A DNA stretch of 64,000 bases from Bacilli bacterium PM5-9 (GTDB lineage Bacteria; Bacillota_I; Bacilli_A; JAJDGJ01): positions 59,796-123,795 of the forward strand of contig JARXZD010000001.1 of assembly GCA_029893765.1 (NCBI GenBank), given 5' to 3'. Made by a program: the position numbers and the translations under genes. The notes under the pieces were generated by a model. It was not told the DNA's origin. It saw nothing but the letters and a program-made list of their open reading frames with translations, and made no database searches. How positions within the stretch are numbered: the first letter of the stretch is position 1; the number at the start of each line of letters is the position of its first letter. This document shows, one piece after another, positions 44,437 through 53,936 of this stretch.

Positions 44437-46377
44437 ATGAAGAACTTAGAAATTGATATAGAAACCTATTCATCTACCAATTTACAAAGGAGTGGTGTTT
44501 ATCGTTACGTAGAAGCAGATGATTTTGAGGTGATGCTGTTTGGTTATGCGGTTGATGGTGGTGAAGTCAAGGTCGTAGATTTGATGGATGGAGAAAAAAT
44601 TCCGAAAGAAATCCTAGATGCCTTAACCGATGAAACCATTACGAAATGGGCATTTAATGCTCAGTTTGAGCGAGTCTGCCTTTCACGTTATTTGGGCTAC
44701 CCCACGGGTACTTATCTAAACCCTTCATCATGGAAGTGCTCAATGGTTTGGTCTGCCTATATGGGTTTAGCTCTTTCTTTAGAAGGTGTAGGTGCAGTGC
44801 TAGGACTTGAAAAGCAAAAGCTGACAGAGGGTAAAGACCTGATACGATATTTTTGTCTTCCATGTACTCCAACAAAAATAAATGGTGGTAGAACCCGTAA
44901 CCTATCCACTGATGAAATCGATAAATGGCAGCAGTTCAAAGCATATAACAAGCGTGATGTGGAGGCAGAAATACAGATACAACAAAGATTGATCAAGTTT
45001 CCAGTACCTGAGGATATCTGGGATGAGTATCATCTCGATCAAGAAATCAACGATCGAGGCATAAAGGTAGATATGGATTTTGTTAAGCAGGCCATCGCCA
45101 TGGATGATATATCTCATGAAAAACTACTAACTGCTATGCAGCAGATAACACATCTCGAAAACCCTAACTCCGTACAACAGATGAAAGACTGGCTTTCCGA
45201 AAACGGTCTAGAGATGGAGACACTCGGGAAAAAGGCGGTTGCAGAGAAACTTAAGGAAACAGACGGAGAGCTAAATGAAGTTCTTTCGCTCCGTCAGCAA
45301 CTGGCAAAATCCTCGGTAAAGAAATATACAGCAATGGAAAATGCAGTTTGTAGTGATTCTCGCGCCAGAGGGATGTTTCAGTTTTATGGAGCCAACAGAA
45401 CCGGCCGCTTTGCCGGAAGGCTGGTGCAATTGCAAAACCTCCCTCAAAACCATATGCCAGACTTAAAAGAGGCACGAGGTATAGTAAAAAGTGGTAATTA
45501 CAAAACACTAGAAATGCTCTATGAAGATATACCCGATACCCTCTCACAACTGATTCGTACAGCCTTTGTACCTAGAGTGGGTCATAAGTTTATTGTGGCT
45601 GACTTCTCAGCCATTGAGGCCCGTGTGCTTTCATGGCTTGCAGGCGAAACATGGCGAACAAAGGTATTTGCTAGTGGTGGCGATATCTACTGTGCATCTG
45701 CCTCCCAGATGTTCAGTGTTCCCGTTGAAAAGCATGGTGTGAACGGTCACTTGAGACAGAAGGGTAAAATCGCTGAATTGGCACTTGGCTATGGTGGCTC
45801 TGTTGGTGCATTAAAAGCCATGGGAGCATTAGAGATGGGGCTTGAAGAGGAAGAATTAAAACCGCTAGTGAATGCCTGGAGAATGTCTAATCCAAATATC
45901 ACACAGTTCTGGTGGGATGTAGATCGGGCAGCTAAACAGTGTGTAAAGGAAAACAAATCACAAGAAACCCATAGCATCAATTTTCATTGTTTTAGTGGCA
46001 TGCTTTTTATCGTTCTTCCCTCTGGCAGAAGGCTTGCCTATGTAAAACCTCGAATTGGTGAGAATCAGTTTGGTGGTGAGTCTGTTACCTATGAAGGAGT
46101 AGGTGGAACAAAGAAATGGGAGCGTCTTGAAAGTTACGGTCCTAAGTTTGTAGAGAATATTGTTCAAGCCATCTCCCGTGATATTTTGATGTATTCAATG
46201 AAGATGCTTAGTACTTATCCTATTGTGGCTCATGTCCATGATGAAGTAATTATTGAAGCCGATCCTCAAATAGCGGTTACTGAAGTATGTAAACAGATGA
46301 GTCAAGTGCCACCTTGGGCAAAAGGGCTGCTCCTTGATGCCGATGGCTATGAATGTGACTTTTATAAAAAAGATTAA
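44437..46377 (+). CDS. Phage family A DNA polymerase
   Basis: A 646-residue PolA-type polymerase. The 3'-5' exonuclease comes first (IDIETYSS, WAFNAQFE, YNKRDVEAE), then the polymerase with motif A VADFSAIEARVLSWLAGE near 388, motif B in the fingers, and motif C AHVHDEVIIE near 600. The start is ATG 44437; an upstream open extension overlaps DUF2815 without RBS. There is no 5'-3' exonuclease domain. It replicates the phage with VapE, VRR-NUC and SNF2 encoded 30 kb away. Confidence 0.92.
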   Translation: MKNLEIDIETYSSTNLQRSGVYRYVEADDFEVMLFGYAVDGGEVKVVDLMDGEKIPKEILDALTDETITKWAFNAQFERVCLSRYLGYPTGTYLNPSSWKCSMVWSAYMGLALSLEGVGAVLGLEKQKLTEGKDLIRYFCLPCTPTKINGGRTRNLSTDEIDKWQQFKAYNKRDVEAEIQIQQRLIKFPVPEDIWDEYHLDQEINDRGIKVDMDFVKQAIAMDDISHEKLLTAMQQITHLENPNSVQQMKDWLSENGLEMETLGKKAVAEKLKETDGELNEVLSLRQQLAKSSVKKYTAMENAVCSDSRARGMFQFYGANRTGRFAGRLVQLQNLPQNHMPDLKEARGIVKSGNYKTLEMLYEDIPDTLSQLIRTAFVPRVGHKFIVADFSAIEARVLSWLAGETWRTKVFASGGDIYCASASQMFSVPVEKHGVNGHLRQKGKIAELALGYGGSVGALKAMGALEMGLEEEELKPLVNAWRMSNPNITQFWWDVDRAAKQCVKENKSQETHSINFHCFSGMLFIVLPSGRRLAYVKPRIGENQFGGESVTYEGVGGTKKWERLESYGPKFVENIVQAISRDILMYSMKMLSTYPIVAHVHDEVIIEADPQIAVTEVCKQMSQVPPWAKGLLLDADGYECDFYKKD

Positions 46378-46393
46378 AGAAATCATCAGATTT

Positions 46394-46432
46394 CACCTCC
46401 TGCCGTGGCTACTAGGTAGGAGGTGTTTTTTT
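46394..46432 (+). ncRNA. Conserved phage hairpin, copy 3, with U-tract
   Basis: CACCTCCT (46394-46401) and AGGAGGTG (46418-46425) form a perfect 8-bp stem around a loop GCCGTGGCTACTAGGT, followed by seven T's. The right arm is also the Shine-Dalgarno of the gene starting at 46433. It may thus end transcription or hide the RBS. Confidence 0.7.
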
Positions 46433-46648
46433 ATGAACATTTTTGAAGTAAAAGATGGCTGTCCGTTAAAGGGCAAAACCGATCAGATGACAGAGGAAGA
46501 ATTACAAAAGGAATATGACTTTCACATAGCGGAGAGCATTGTCGCAAACCTATATAAAGAAGGCAAAATCACAGCGGATGAATTACACAAAATATCAGCC
46601 TTGAACAGGCAGAAATTCTCTCCCCGTTTAGCCGAGATTATGTCCTAA
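46433..46648 (+). CDS. SHOCT-like small protein
   Basis: A 71-residue protein whose RBS, AGGAGGTG, is the right arm of hairpin copy 3. The C-terminal half (ESIVANLYKEGKITADELHKI) is a SHOCT-like short helical motif. Similar genes precede serine recombinases in related elements. It may act in oligomerisation or as a recombination helper; unknown. Confidence 0.7.
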   Translation: MNIFEVKDGCPLKGKTDQMTEEELQKEYDFHIAESIVANLYKEGKITADELHKISALNRQKFSPRLAEIMS

Positions 46649-46650
46649 AA

Positions 46651-46686
46651 AGCTTGCTATTAATAGCTTTTAGAGTGATGTATGTA
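46651..46686 (+). promoter_or_regulatory. Repeated 36-bp upstream motif, copy B
   Basis: AGCTTGCTAT, eight variable bases, then TTTAGAGTGATGTATGTA, matching copy A (22255-22290) at 27 of 36 positions. It lies 20 bp before the first recombinase start. Confidence 0.5.
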
Positions 46687-46706
46687 ATGGGCGAAAGCGA
46701 GGTGAG

Positions 46707-48272
46707 ATGATGAAAAAGATAACAAAAATAGATGAACTGCCCCAAGGACAACTACCTAATACGAAACTTAGGGTTGCCGCCTATGCTAGAGTCTCAACCG
46801 ATAGTGATGAACAACTTGAAAGCCTTAAAGCACAGCGTGAACACTATGAGCGCTATATTAAGTCTAATCCTGAATGGGAGTTTGCTGGTCTTTATTATGA
46901 CGAAGGGATCTCCGGCACCAAGATGGAGAAACGGACTGAACTGCTCCGCATGATACGAGATTGTAAGCAAGGTCGGATAGATTTTATTATCACCAAATCA
47001 ATCAGCCGCTTTGCTCGTAATACAGTAGATTGCCTAGAGTTAGTAAGAAAGCTGATTGATATCGGTGTTTACATTTATTTTGAAAAAGAGAATCTAAATA
47101 CGGGTGATATGGAAAGTGAGCTGATGCTTTCTATCCTTTCTGGATTTGCTGCAGAAGAGTCTGCATCTATTTCACAAAACTCAACATGGTCCATTCAAAA
47201 GAGATTTCAAAATGGCAGTTATGTTGGTACTCCACCCTATGGATATACCAATATAGATGGTGAAATGGTAATCGTCCCAGAAGAAGCAGAAATCATCAAA
47301 CGTATTTTTGCTGAGTGCCTTTCAGGGAAAGGTGGAGGTACTATAGCTAGAGGTTTGAACAAAGACAAAATCCCAGCAAGAAGAGGTAATCACTGGAGTG
47401 CAGGCACGGTGATAGACATGCTTCGAAACGAAAAATATATGGGTGATGTCCTACTACAAAAGACTTACACAGATAGTAACTACAATCGCCATCCAAATAC
47501 AGGCGAAAAAGACCAGTACTATTACAAGGACAGTCATGAAGCAATTATTAGTAGAGAAGACTTTGCTAAGACACAAGATCTCATTGATGAAAGAGCCAAG
47601 ATGAAGTGTAAGGGTGTGAAAAAGAACGTTTATCTTAACCGATATGCTCTAAGTGGCAAAATCGTCTGTGGAGAATGTGGTCGCAATTTTAGGAGAAAGA
47701 CAAACTACTCAGCTGGTAGGAGTTACATTGCTTGGAGTTGTATCGGTCATATTGAAGACAAAGAGAGCTGTTCCATGTTGTTCTTGCGAGATGGAGAAAT
47801 AAAAGCCACATTTACAACCATGATGAATAAGCTTGCTTTCAGTCATAAGCTAATCTTAGAACCACTTTTCAAATCAATTAGCCAAATTGATGAAGAAAGC
47901 GACCGTGAAAGAATGGATGCTATTGATAAGCGAATGGAGCAACTCATGGAAGAACGCAACACCCTTATTACACTGATGGCCAAAGGTTTCCTGGAGCCTG
48001 CTCTTTTTAATCAGGAACGAAATGTTTTAGATAGTGAGATGAAAAATCTTTCAACCGAAAAAACAAACCTTGTATCAAATTCCGCGAGTGGGGTTTTGCG
48101 AGCAAACGATATAAAGGACCTCATTGATTACGTGGCAGCAGATAATTTTAATGGTGAGTACACAGAAGAATTATTCGAAGAATTTGTAGAGAACATCATT
48201 GTTAATTCCAGGGATGAGCTGACATTCAATTTGAAATGCGGTCTTTCCCTGAAAGAAAAGGTGGTGAGATAA
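46707..48272 (+). CDS. Large serine recombinase 1
   Basis: A 521-residue large serine recombinase. The catalytic domain has the nucleophile in YARVST (S30) and the SRFARNT motif. The recombinase domain follows (about 180-270), then a zinc ribbon (CGECGRNF, ...C) and a coiled coil. Together with the next two genes it probably integrates and excises element 1 at rlmD. Start ATG 46707 (or 46710) follows GCGAGGTG. Which of the two large enzymes is the integrase is not decidable here. Confidence 0.92.
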   Translation: MMKKITKIDELPQGQLPNTKLRVAAYARVSTDSDEQLESLKAQREHYERYIKSNPEWEFAGLYYDEGISGTKMEKRTELLRMIRDCKQGRIDFIITKSISRFARNTVDCLELVRKLIDIGVYIYFEKENLNTGDMESELMLSILSGFAAEESASISQNSTWSIQKRFQNGSYVGTPPYGYTNIDGEMVIVPEEAEIIKRIFAECLSGKGGGTIARGLNKDKIPARRGNHWSAGTVIDMLRNEKYMGDVLLQKTYTDSNYNRHPNTGEKDQYYYKDSHEAIISREDFAKTQDLIDERAKMKCKGVKKNVYLNRYALSGKIVCGECGRNFRRKTNYSAGRSYIAWSCIGHIEDKESCSMLFLRDGEIKATFTTMMNKLAFSHKLILEPLFKSISQIDEESDRERMDAIDKRMEQLMEERNTLITLMAKGFLEPALFNQERNVLDSEMKNLSTEKTNLVSNSASGVLRANDIKDLIDYVAADNFNGEYTEELFEEFVENIIVNSRDELTFNLKCGLSLKEKVVR

Positions 48273-48689
48273 ATGGCATATATTCCATATGGATACAAAA
48301 TTCAAGATGGAGAGGTTACTGTCGATGAAAAGGCAGCAGGTCAAGTAAAGGTATTCTTTGAGAAATACATATCAGGACTATCCCTTACAGTGGCTGGCGA
48401 ACAGGCAGGGATTGATAAGACACACTCTGTGATGGGACGCATTTTGAAAAACGTCAACTACCTTGGAAATGATACGTATCCAGCAATTATTGATAAAGAG
48501 ATATTTGATAAAGCTGAAGAAGTTAGAGATAAACGTGCAAAGGATTTAGGACGAGTGGTAGAGCTTGCTGCTTTCACCTCTCCCCCTCCCAAAGAACGAT
48601 TCAAAATGAGGAAAGCGGATAATAAGATGCCCGTGGATCCTTTTGACCGAGCAGAATACTTATATAGTCTGATAGAAAGCGAGGAATAA
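48273..48689 (+). CDS. Recombinase-family protein lacking the catalytic domain
   Basis: A 138-residue protein made only of a recombinase DNA-binding domain ([18 protein letters not shown] at the start, [28 protein letters not shown]). No Ser-nucleophile domain is present and no frameshift links it to neighbours. It may be a directionality or site-binding partner. It starts one base after recombinase 1 ends and stops two bases before recombinase 2 starts. Confidence 0.82.
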   Translation: MAYIPYGYKIQDGEVTVDEKAAGQVKVFFEKYISGLSLTVAGEQAGIDKTHSVMGRILKNVNYLGNDTYPAIIDKEIFDKAEEVRDKRAKDLGRVVELAAFTSPPPKERFKMRKADNKMPVDPFDRAEYLYSLIESEE

Positions 48690-48690
48690 A

Positions 48691-50253
48691 GTGACAGAGA
48701 AAAATATAATGGTTATTCCTGCTCGTAAAAGAGTAGGAAGTACAGCCGCAAAAGAAAAGATAAAGAAACTTCGTGTTGCTGCCTATTGCCGTGTTTCTAC
48801 AGAAACAGAAGAACAAAATTCTAGCTATGAGGTTCAGGTCGCACACTATACAGAGTTTATAAAGAAAAATAATGAATGGGAGTTTGCTGGCATCTTTGCA
48901 GATGATGGTATCTCCGGTACAAACACTAAAAGGCGTGACGAATTTAATCGCATGATTGCAGAGTGTATGGATGGTAACATCGACATGGTTATTACTAAAT
49001 CCATCAGCCGATTTGCACGTAACACCCTAGACTGCCTTCAATATATTAGACAGCTCAAGGATAAGAACATATCCGTCTACTTTGAAAAAGAGAATATCAA
49101 CACCATGGATGCCAAGGGCGAGGTTTTGCTGACTATTATGGCATCTTTGGCACAACAGGAAAGCCAGAGCCTTTCACAAAACGTTAAGCTTGGGCTACAG
49201 TACCGATATCAACAAGGAAAGGTGCAGGTCAACCATAAACGGTTTATGGGCTACACCAAAGATGAAGATGGAAATTTAATTATTGTCCCCGAAGAAGCTG
49301 AGATTATCAAACGCATCTACCGAGAATACCTTGAAGGTCAGAGTCTAGTGGGCATTGGTCGAGGCCTTGAAAAGGATGGTATTTTAACAGCAGCAGGAAA
49401 ACCAAGATGGCGACCAGAATCAGTTAAGAAGATCCTTCAAAACGAAAAATACATCGGAGACGCTCTTCTGCAAAAGACCGTCACAGTAGATTTTCTTACC
49501 AAGAAGCGAGTTAAGAACGAAGGTCATGTTCCGCAGTATTATGTTGAAAATAGCCATGAATCGATTATTCCCAAAGAATTATTCCTACAAGTTCAGGAGG
49601 AAATTCATCGAAGAAGCAATATCTACACAGGAGCAAGCAAGAACAAACGAATTTATAGTAGCAAGTACGCTTTAAGTGCCATTACCTTCTGTGGAGATTG
49701 TGGCGATATTTATAGGAGAACCTATTGGAATATTCATGGGAGAAAAGAATTTGTCTGGCGATGCGTGACTAGAATCGAGCAAGGTCCTGAAGTTTGTAAG
49801 AACCGAACGGTAAAAGAAGCTGAATTATATGATGCAGTAATGACTGCCATTAACAGATTGCTTGCCGGTGGGGACAACATGATAAGAATACTGGAAGAGA
49901 ATATACATGCGATAATCGGTGATACCACGGAATATAAGATTTCAGAGATTAACACCATGCTTGAAGAAAAGCAGAAGGAACTAATCAGCCTTGCTAATAA
50001 GGGAAAAGATTTTGAATCCCTTGCAGATGAGATTGAAGAGTTACGTGAAAAGCGTCAGACCCTTCTTGTGGAAGATGCATCCTTAAGTGGTGAGAATGAG
50101 CGGATCAACGAACTGATAGAATTTATCCGTACCAACAAATATCGGACTTTACTATATGATGATACCCTTGTAAGGAAGATCATCCAAAATGTTACGGTGT
50201 ATGATGACCACTTTGTAGTATGCTTTAAATCAGGCATTGAAATTGGAGTATGA
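48691..50253 (+). CDS. Large serine recombinase 2
   Basis: A 520-residue large serine recombinase with a GTG start. The nucleophile is in YCRVST (S35); SRFARNTLD, the recombinase domain with [18 protein letters not shown], the zinc-binding [10 protein letters not shown] and a long coiled coil follow. It is a clear relative of the pseudogene at 55463-56467, which has kept only the second half. The stop codon lies about 40 bp before the promoter of the resistance region. Confidence 0.92.
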   Translation: MTEKNIMVIPARKRVGSTAAKEKIKKLRVAAYCRVSTETEEQNSSYEVQVAHYTEFIKKNNEWEFAGIFADDGISGTNTKRRDEFNRMIAECMDGNIDMVITKSISRFARNTLDCLQYIRQLKDKNISVYFEKENINTMDAKGEVLLTIMASLAQQESQSLSQNVKLGLQYRYQQGKVQVNHKRFMGYTKDEDGNLIIVPEEAEIIKRIYREYLEGQSLVGIGRGLEKDGILTAAGKPRWRPESVKKILQNEKYIGDALLQKTVTVDFLTKKRVKNEGHVPQYYVENSHESIIPKELFLQVQEEIHRRSNIYTGASKNKRIYSSKYALSAITFCGDCGDIYRRTYWNIHGRKEFVWRCVTRIEQGPEVCKNRTVKEAELYDAVMTAINRLLAGGDNMIRILEENIHAIIGDTTEYKISEINTMLEEKQKELISLANKGKDFESLADEIEELREKRQTLLVEDASLSGENERINELIEFIRTNKYRTLLYDDTLVRKIIQNVTVYDDHFVVCFKSGIEIGV

Positions 50254-50292
50254 GACGCATTCCACAGTTTTGTTTATAATTGTATTCTTGTA

Positions 50293-50321
50293 TTGAACAT
50301 ATCATCTTTTTGTGTTAAAAT
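50293..50321 (+). promoter_or_regulatory. Promoter of the msr(D) resistance transcript
   Basis: TTGAAC (50293-50298) and TAAAAT (50316-50321) are separated by exactly 17 bp. The mef-type leader starts 41 bp downstream. Confidence 0.75.
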
Positions 50322-50361
50322 ATACGATGATACAAATAAGAATTTAGGAGGAACCGAAACT

Positions 50362-50388
50362 ATGACAGCCTCAATGCGTTTAAGATAA
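50362..50388 (+). CDS. mef-type leader peptide MTASMRLR
   Basis: An 8-codon frame, MTASMRLR, behind AGGAGG. It equals the regulatory leader known ahead of mef(A) in streptococcal mef-msr operons. Here no mef gene follows; msr(D) is next. Confidence 0.8.
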   Translation: MTASMRLR

Positions 50389-50397
50389 GCGGGCAAT

Positions 50398-50436
50398 AAA
50401 AAAAGCAGAATCTATCCCCGATGATAGGCTTTTTTG
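50398..50436 (+). terminator. Attenuator hairpin after the mef-type leader
   Basis: AAAAAAAGC and GCTTTTTT ends, with CTATC/GATAG inside, form a hairpin with a U-tract ten bases after the leader stop. Ribosome stalling on the leader under macrolide would be expected to prevent it forming (known for mef operons). Confidence 0.65.
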
Positions 50437-50549
50437 TTGTGCTTATTTATACGATATTGAGCATTCATTAGTTACGGTTAGGATATAGGTTATTTAACTA
50501 TACCTTTATTTAACTATGTCGTTAATATGAATGTTTCCAAATTGTATGT

Positions 50550-50594
50550 ATGCAGACCAAAAGCCACATTGTGGATTTTGGCCTGCATTTTTTA
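50550..50594 (+). terminator. Strong hairpin between the two leaders
   Basis: A 19-position stem (50550-50568 with 50570-50588, two mismatches) starts ATGCAGACC and ends GGCCTGCAT, followed by six T's. In place, it looks like the original mef terminator or an msr attenuator. It lies where mef should have been. The gap 50254-50734 otherwise holds only leaders and attenuators. Confidence 0.7.
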
Positions 50595-50636
50595 TTACCT
50601 AGATTTAAAAACAAAATTCATAGGAGGGACATTTTT

Positions 50637-50657
50637 ATGTATTATATTTTCATGTAA
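50637..50657 (+). CDS. msr(D) leader peptide, variant MYYIFM
   Basis: A six-codon frame, MYYIFM, behind AGGAGGG. The published msr(D) leader, as I recall it, is MYLIFM, so codon 3 is Tyr instead of Leu. This residue lies in the drug-sensing peptide. Confidence 0.75.
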   Translation: MYYIFM

Positions 50658-50672
50658 TTCTTCCTGCTAAAT

Positions 50673-50690
50673 CGCAGGGTTTTCCCTGCG
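50673..50690 (+). terminator. msr(D) attenuator hairpin
   Basis: CGCAGGG (50673-50679) and CCCTGCG (50684-50690) pair perfectly with a TTTT loop. AATCGCA before it can instead pair with TGCGATT near 50709, giving an alternative fold that controls read-through to msr(D). Confidence 0.65.
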
Positions 50691-50734
50691 TACAAGCAAA
50701 TGAAAGCATGCGATTATAGACAGGAGGAAATAAA

Positions 50735-52198
50735 ATGGAATTGATATTAAATGCAAAAGACATTCGTGTGGAATTCAAAGGACGCGATGTTTTAAATATA
50801 GATGATTTAGAAGTATATGATTATGACCGTATTGGTTTAGTAGGAGCAAATGGTGCAGGAAAAAGCACGTTACTCAAGGTACTTTTAGGAGAATTAACTT
50901 CCCCAGGATGTAAAATGAATCGACTGGGTGAACTTGCCTATATTCCCCAGTTGGATGAAGTAACTTTGCAGAAGGAGAAAGATTTTGCACTTGTAGGCAA
51001 GCTCGGTATTGAGCAATTAGATATACAGACCATGAGCGGTGGTGAGGAAACAAGGCTTAAAATAGCACAGGCTTTATCGGCACAAGTTCATGGTATTTTA
51101 GCGGATGAACCTACGAGCCATTTAGATCGTGAAGGAATTGACTTTCTAATTGGACAGCTAAAATATTTTACAGGTGCACTATTAGTTATTAGCCATGACC
51201 GTTATTTTCTTGATGAGGTAGTAGATAAAATATGGGAACTGAAAGATGGCAAAATCACTGAGTATTGGGGAAATTATTCTGATTATCTTTGCCAGAAAGA
51301 GGAAGAACGCAAGGGCCAGGCTACAGAATACGAGCAATTCATTTCGGAACGCGCGCGATTGGAAAAGGCTGCGGAGGAAAAGCGAAAACAGGCCCGTAAA
51401 ATAGAACAGAAGGCAAAAGGTGCTTCAAAGAAAAAAAGTACTGAAGGCGGAGGGCGTTTAGCTCATCAAAAATCAATGGGTAGTAAGGAAAAAAAGATGC
51501 ATAATGCCGCTAAATCCCTAGAACATAGGATTGCGGCCTTAGGAAATGTAGAAGCTCCAGAAGACATTCGCAGGATTCGTTTCAGACAAAGTAAAGCATT
51601 GGAGCTCCACAATCCATATCCTATTGTCGGTACGGAAATTACTAAAATATTTGGGGATAAGGCACTGTTTGAAAATGCATCTTTTCAAATTCCTCTAGGA
51701 GCAAAAGTGGCATTAACTGGTGGTAATGGAACCGGAAAAACAACTTTAATCCAAATGATCTTAAACCATGAAGATGGAATTTCTATTTCACCTAAGGCGA
51801 AAATAGGTTACTTTGCACAGAATGGTTACAAGTACAACAGTAATCAGAATGTCATGGAGTTTATGCAGGAGGATTGTGATTACAATATATCAGAAATTCG
51901 TTCAGTGCTAGCATCTATGGGGTTCAAACAGAACGATATTGGAAAAAGCTTATCTGTTTTAAGCGGTGGAGAAATTATAAAATTGTTGCTAGCTAAAATG
52001 CTTATGGGTAGATATAACATCCTACTAATGGATGAACCCAGCAACTTCCTTGACATACCAAGCTTAGAGGCTTTGGAAATACTAATGAAGGAGTATGCCG
52101 GAACTATAGTGTTTATCACCCATGACAAACGCTTACTCGAAAATGTGACTGATGTAATTTATGAAATTAGTGATAAGAGCTTAAAGCAGATTCGATAA
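50735..52198 (+). CDS. msr(D): ABC-F ribosomal protection protein Msr(D)
   Basis: A 487-residue ABC-F protein with two ATPase domains (Walker A GANGAGKS near 38 and GGNGTGKT near 328; signatures MSGGEETR and LSGGEI) and a lysine-rich inter-domain linker (about 200-255) that reaches into the ribosome. It has no membrane segments. The sequence is close to streptococcal Msr(D) but with many replacements, so it is a variant. It frees ribosomes from macrolides. mef(A), its usual partner, is missing. RBS CAGGAGG. Confidence 0.92.
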   Translation: MELILNAKDIRVEFKGRDVLNIDDLEVYDYDRIGLVGANGAGKSTLLKVLLGELTSPGCKMNRLGELAYIPQLDEVTLQKEKDFALVGKLGIEQLDIQTMSGGEETRLKIAQALSAQVHGILADEPTSHLDREGIDFLIGQLKYFTGALLVISHDRYFLDEVVDKIWELKDGKITEYWGNYSDYLCQKEEERKGQATEYEQFISERARLEKAAEEKRKQARKIEQKAKGASKKKSTEGGGRLAHQKSMGSKEKKMHNAAKSLEHRIAALGNVEAPEDIRRIRFRQSKALELHNPYPIVGTEITKIFGDKALFENASFQIPLGAKVALTGGNGTGKTTLIQMILNHEDGISISPKAKIGYFAQNGYKYNSNQNVMEFMQEDCDYNISEIRSVLASMGFKQNDIGKSLSVLSGGEIIKLLLAKMLMGRYNILLMDEPSNFLDIPSLEALEILMKEYAGTIVFITHDKRLLENVTDVIYEISDKSLKQIR

Positions 52199-52204
52199 AC
52201 GGAC

Positions 52205-52310
52205 TGAACTATAAGATTTTAGAAAAGTGGCTTTATGAAGAAATGGATTTTAATCCTGCACCAATGACAGGAATTCGAAAAGCGATGAAAGAATTTAAGG
52301 AGGTTTTCTA
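52205..52310 (+). pseudogene. Gene fragment between msr(D) and the erm leader
   Basis: An open frame of about 35 codons without start reads KILEKWLYEEMDFNPAP, then MTGIRKAMKEFKEVF and stops in a TAATG overlap with the erm leader. It looks like the C-terminal end of a lost gene whose ribosome-binding site GGAGG now serves the leader. I do not recognise the family. Confidence 0.5.
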
Positions 52311-52370
52311 ATGGGTTTTTACTCAATTTTTGTAATTGATAAACTTCATTATCAACCAAACGAAAAATAA
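52311..52370 (+). CDS. erm leader peptide with SIFVI stalling motif
   Basis: A 19-codon leader, MGFYSIFVIDKLHYQPNEK, behind AAGGAGG. The SIFVI core at residues 5-9 is the macrolide-dependent stalling motif known from ErmC and ErmG leaders. It lies 56 bp before erm(G). Confidence 0.88.
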   Translation: MGFYSIFVIDKLHYQPNEK

Positions 52371-53161
<791 letters not shown>

Positions 53162-53199
53162 AAACAATAAATCACTTGTAACTGTAAATGTTTAATTAT

Positions 53200-53240
53200 A
53201 GGTAGGATAGCATAGGTTAAGTGCTATTCTGCCTTTTTAA
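53200..53240 (+). terminator. Terminator after erm(G)
   Basis: AGGTAGGATAGCA (53200-53212) pairs with TGCTATTCTGCCT (53222-53234) with one mismatch, followed by T's. Confidence 0.8.
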
Positions 53241-53269
53241 AGTAAGGTATACGTTCTAGAGAGAGACTG

Positions 53270-53456
53270 GATATGTTCCTGTCTACCGATAGCCCCAAAA
53301 ACGCAGTAGATATGTTTCCACAAACAATGGTCAAGCTTGGATATGTTCCCCCAAATGACCCTTGATATAAACAGGGCTTGGGACAATGAATTTGATAGCT
53401 ATCCTATCCTCTTAACACATGTTGAGACAGTCATGTTACTTACTAGAAAAAAATAA
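53270..53456 (+). pseudogene. rlmD 3'-end remnant 1 with three att-core copies (attR of element 1)
   Basis: GATATGTTCC-like cores lie at 53270, 53309 and 53340. The middle one reads VDMFPQT in frame. A further piece, 53412-53456, reads LTHVETVMLLTRKK and stops, which is a standard RlmD C-terminus. These are pieces of displaced rlmD tails left by integration. The gap 53162-53548 contains only this and the terminator. Confidence 0.7.
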
Positions 53457-53548
53457 TAGTTTTGAAAACATATCAGCCTTAAAATAGTCTATAGTTTAGA
53501 CTGTGTTTGTATAACAAGAAATCTGAGTAGGCAATTTGATATCAAGGG

Positions 53549-53700
53549 TTGATAAGTAAGCCTGCTACTAGTACCCTTGCTACAAAGAAACTCTATAGAG
53601 TCCAAATAGGGGCCTATTCCATTAAAGCTAATGCTGAAGCTCAACTAGCAAAAGCTAAAAAAGCTGGCTTCACTGATGCTTTTATAAATTGTAGCACCGA
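53549..53700 (+). pseudogene. SPOR-domain fragment of a phage amidase
   Basis: About 50 codons encode KKLYRVQIGAYSIKANAEAQ, LAKAKKAGFTDAFI, the typical SPOR wall-binding repeat at the end of phage N-acetylmuramoyl-L-alanine amidases. There is no catalytic domain and the frame is cut at the TATAAATTGTAGCACC repeat. It is probably the last trace of the lysis module of element 2. Confidence 0.72.
53683..53698 (+). repeat. 16-bp direct repeat, left copy
   Basis: TATAAATTGTAGCACC, identical and in the same direction at 55447-55462. The pair brackets the ISL3 region and marks where the SPOR gene is cut. The 290 bp from here to the transposase hold no convincing gene on either strand; a minus-strand TATAAT promoter with GGGGGTGAT and a 19-codon frame is visible near 53845-53905. 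Confidence 0.6.
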
Positions 53701-53936
53701 GAGAACTAGTGGTTTTTATTGTTCATTGATATTATCAACGGGACTACTATAAATAGTAGATCCATTAGTATTGACAACTCATCAACATCAATACTAAAAG
53801 TAATAATCACTTGGTCCCCTTTCAAAGTAAGGAGAGAACTTTTGCAATTGCATAAGTATCACCCCCTTTTTAAAGGCACGTTTCCTACATTAATTATAGC
53901 ATTTTTATGCTATAATTAAAAGCTTTTTAAAAGCGT

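Noticed and set aside
45251..46167. Minus-strand frames of 60-98 codons inside the polymerase gene
   Set aside because: Antisense to strongly conserved polymerase motifs and without start signals.
48601..48846. Minus-strand frame across the junction of two recombinase genes
   Set aside because: It is the antisense of conserved recombinase start sequence and lacks any supporting signal.
53719..53919. Plus-strand open frame of 66 codons between SPOR fragment and IS
   Set aside because: No RBS or similarity. The minus strand shows a better promoter and RBS here, but its frame stops after 19 codons.
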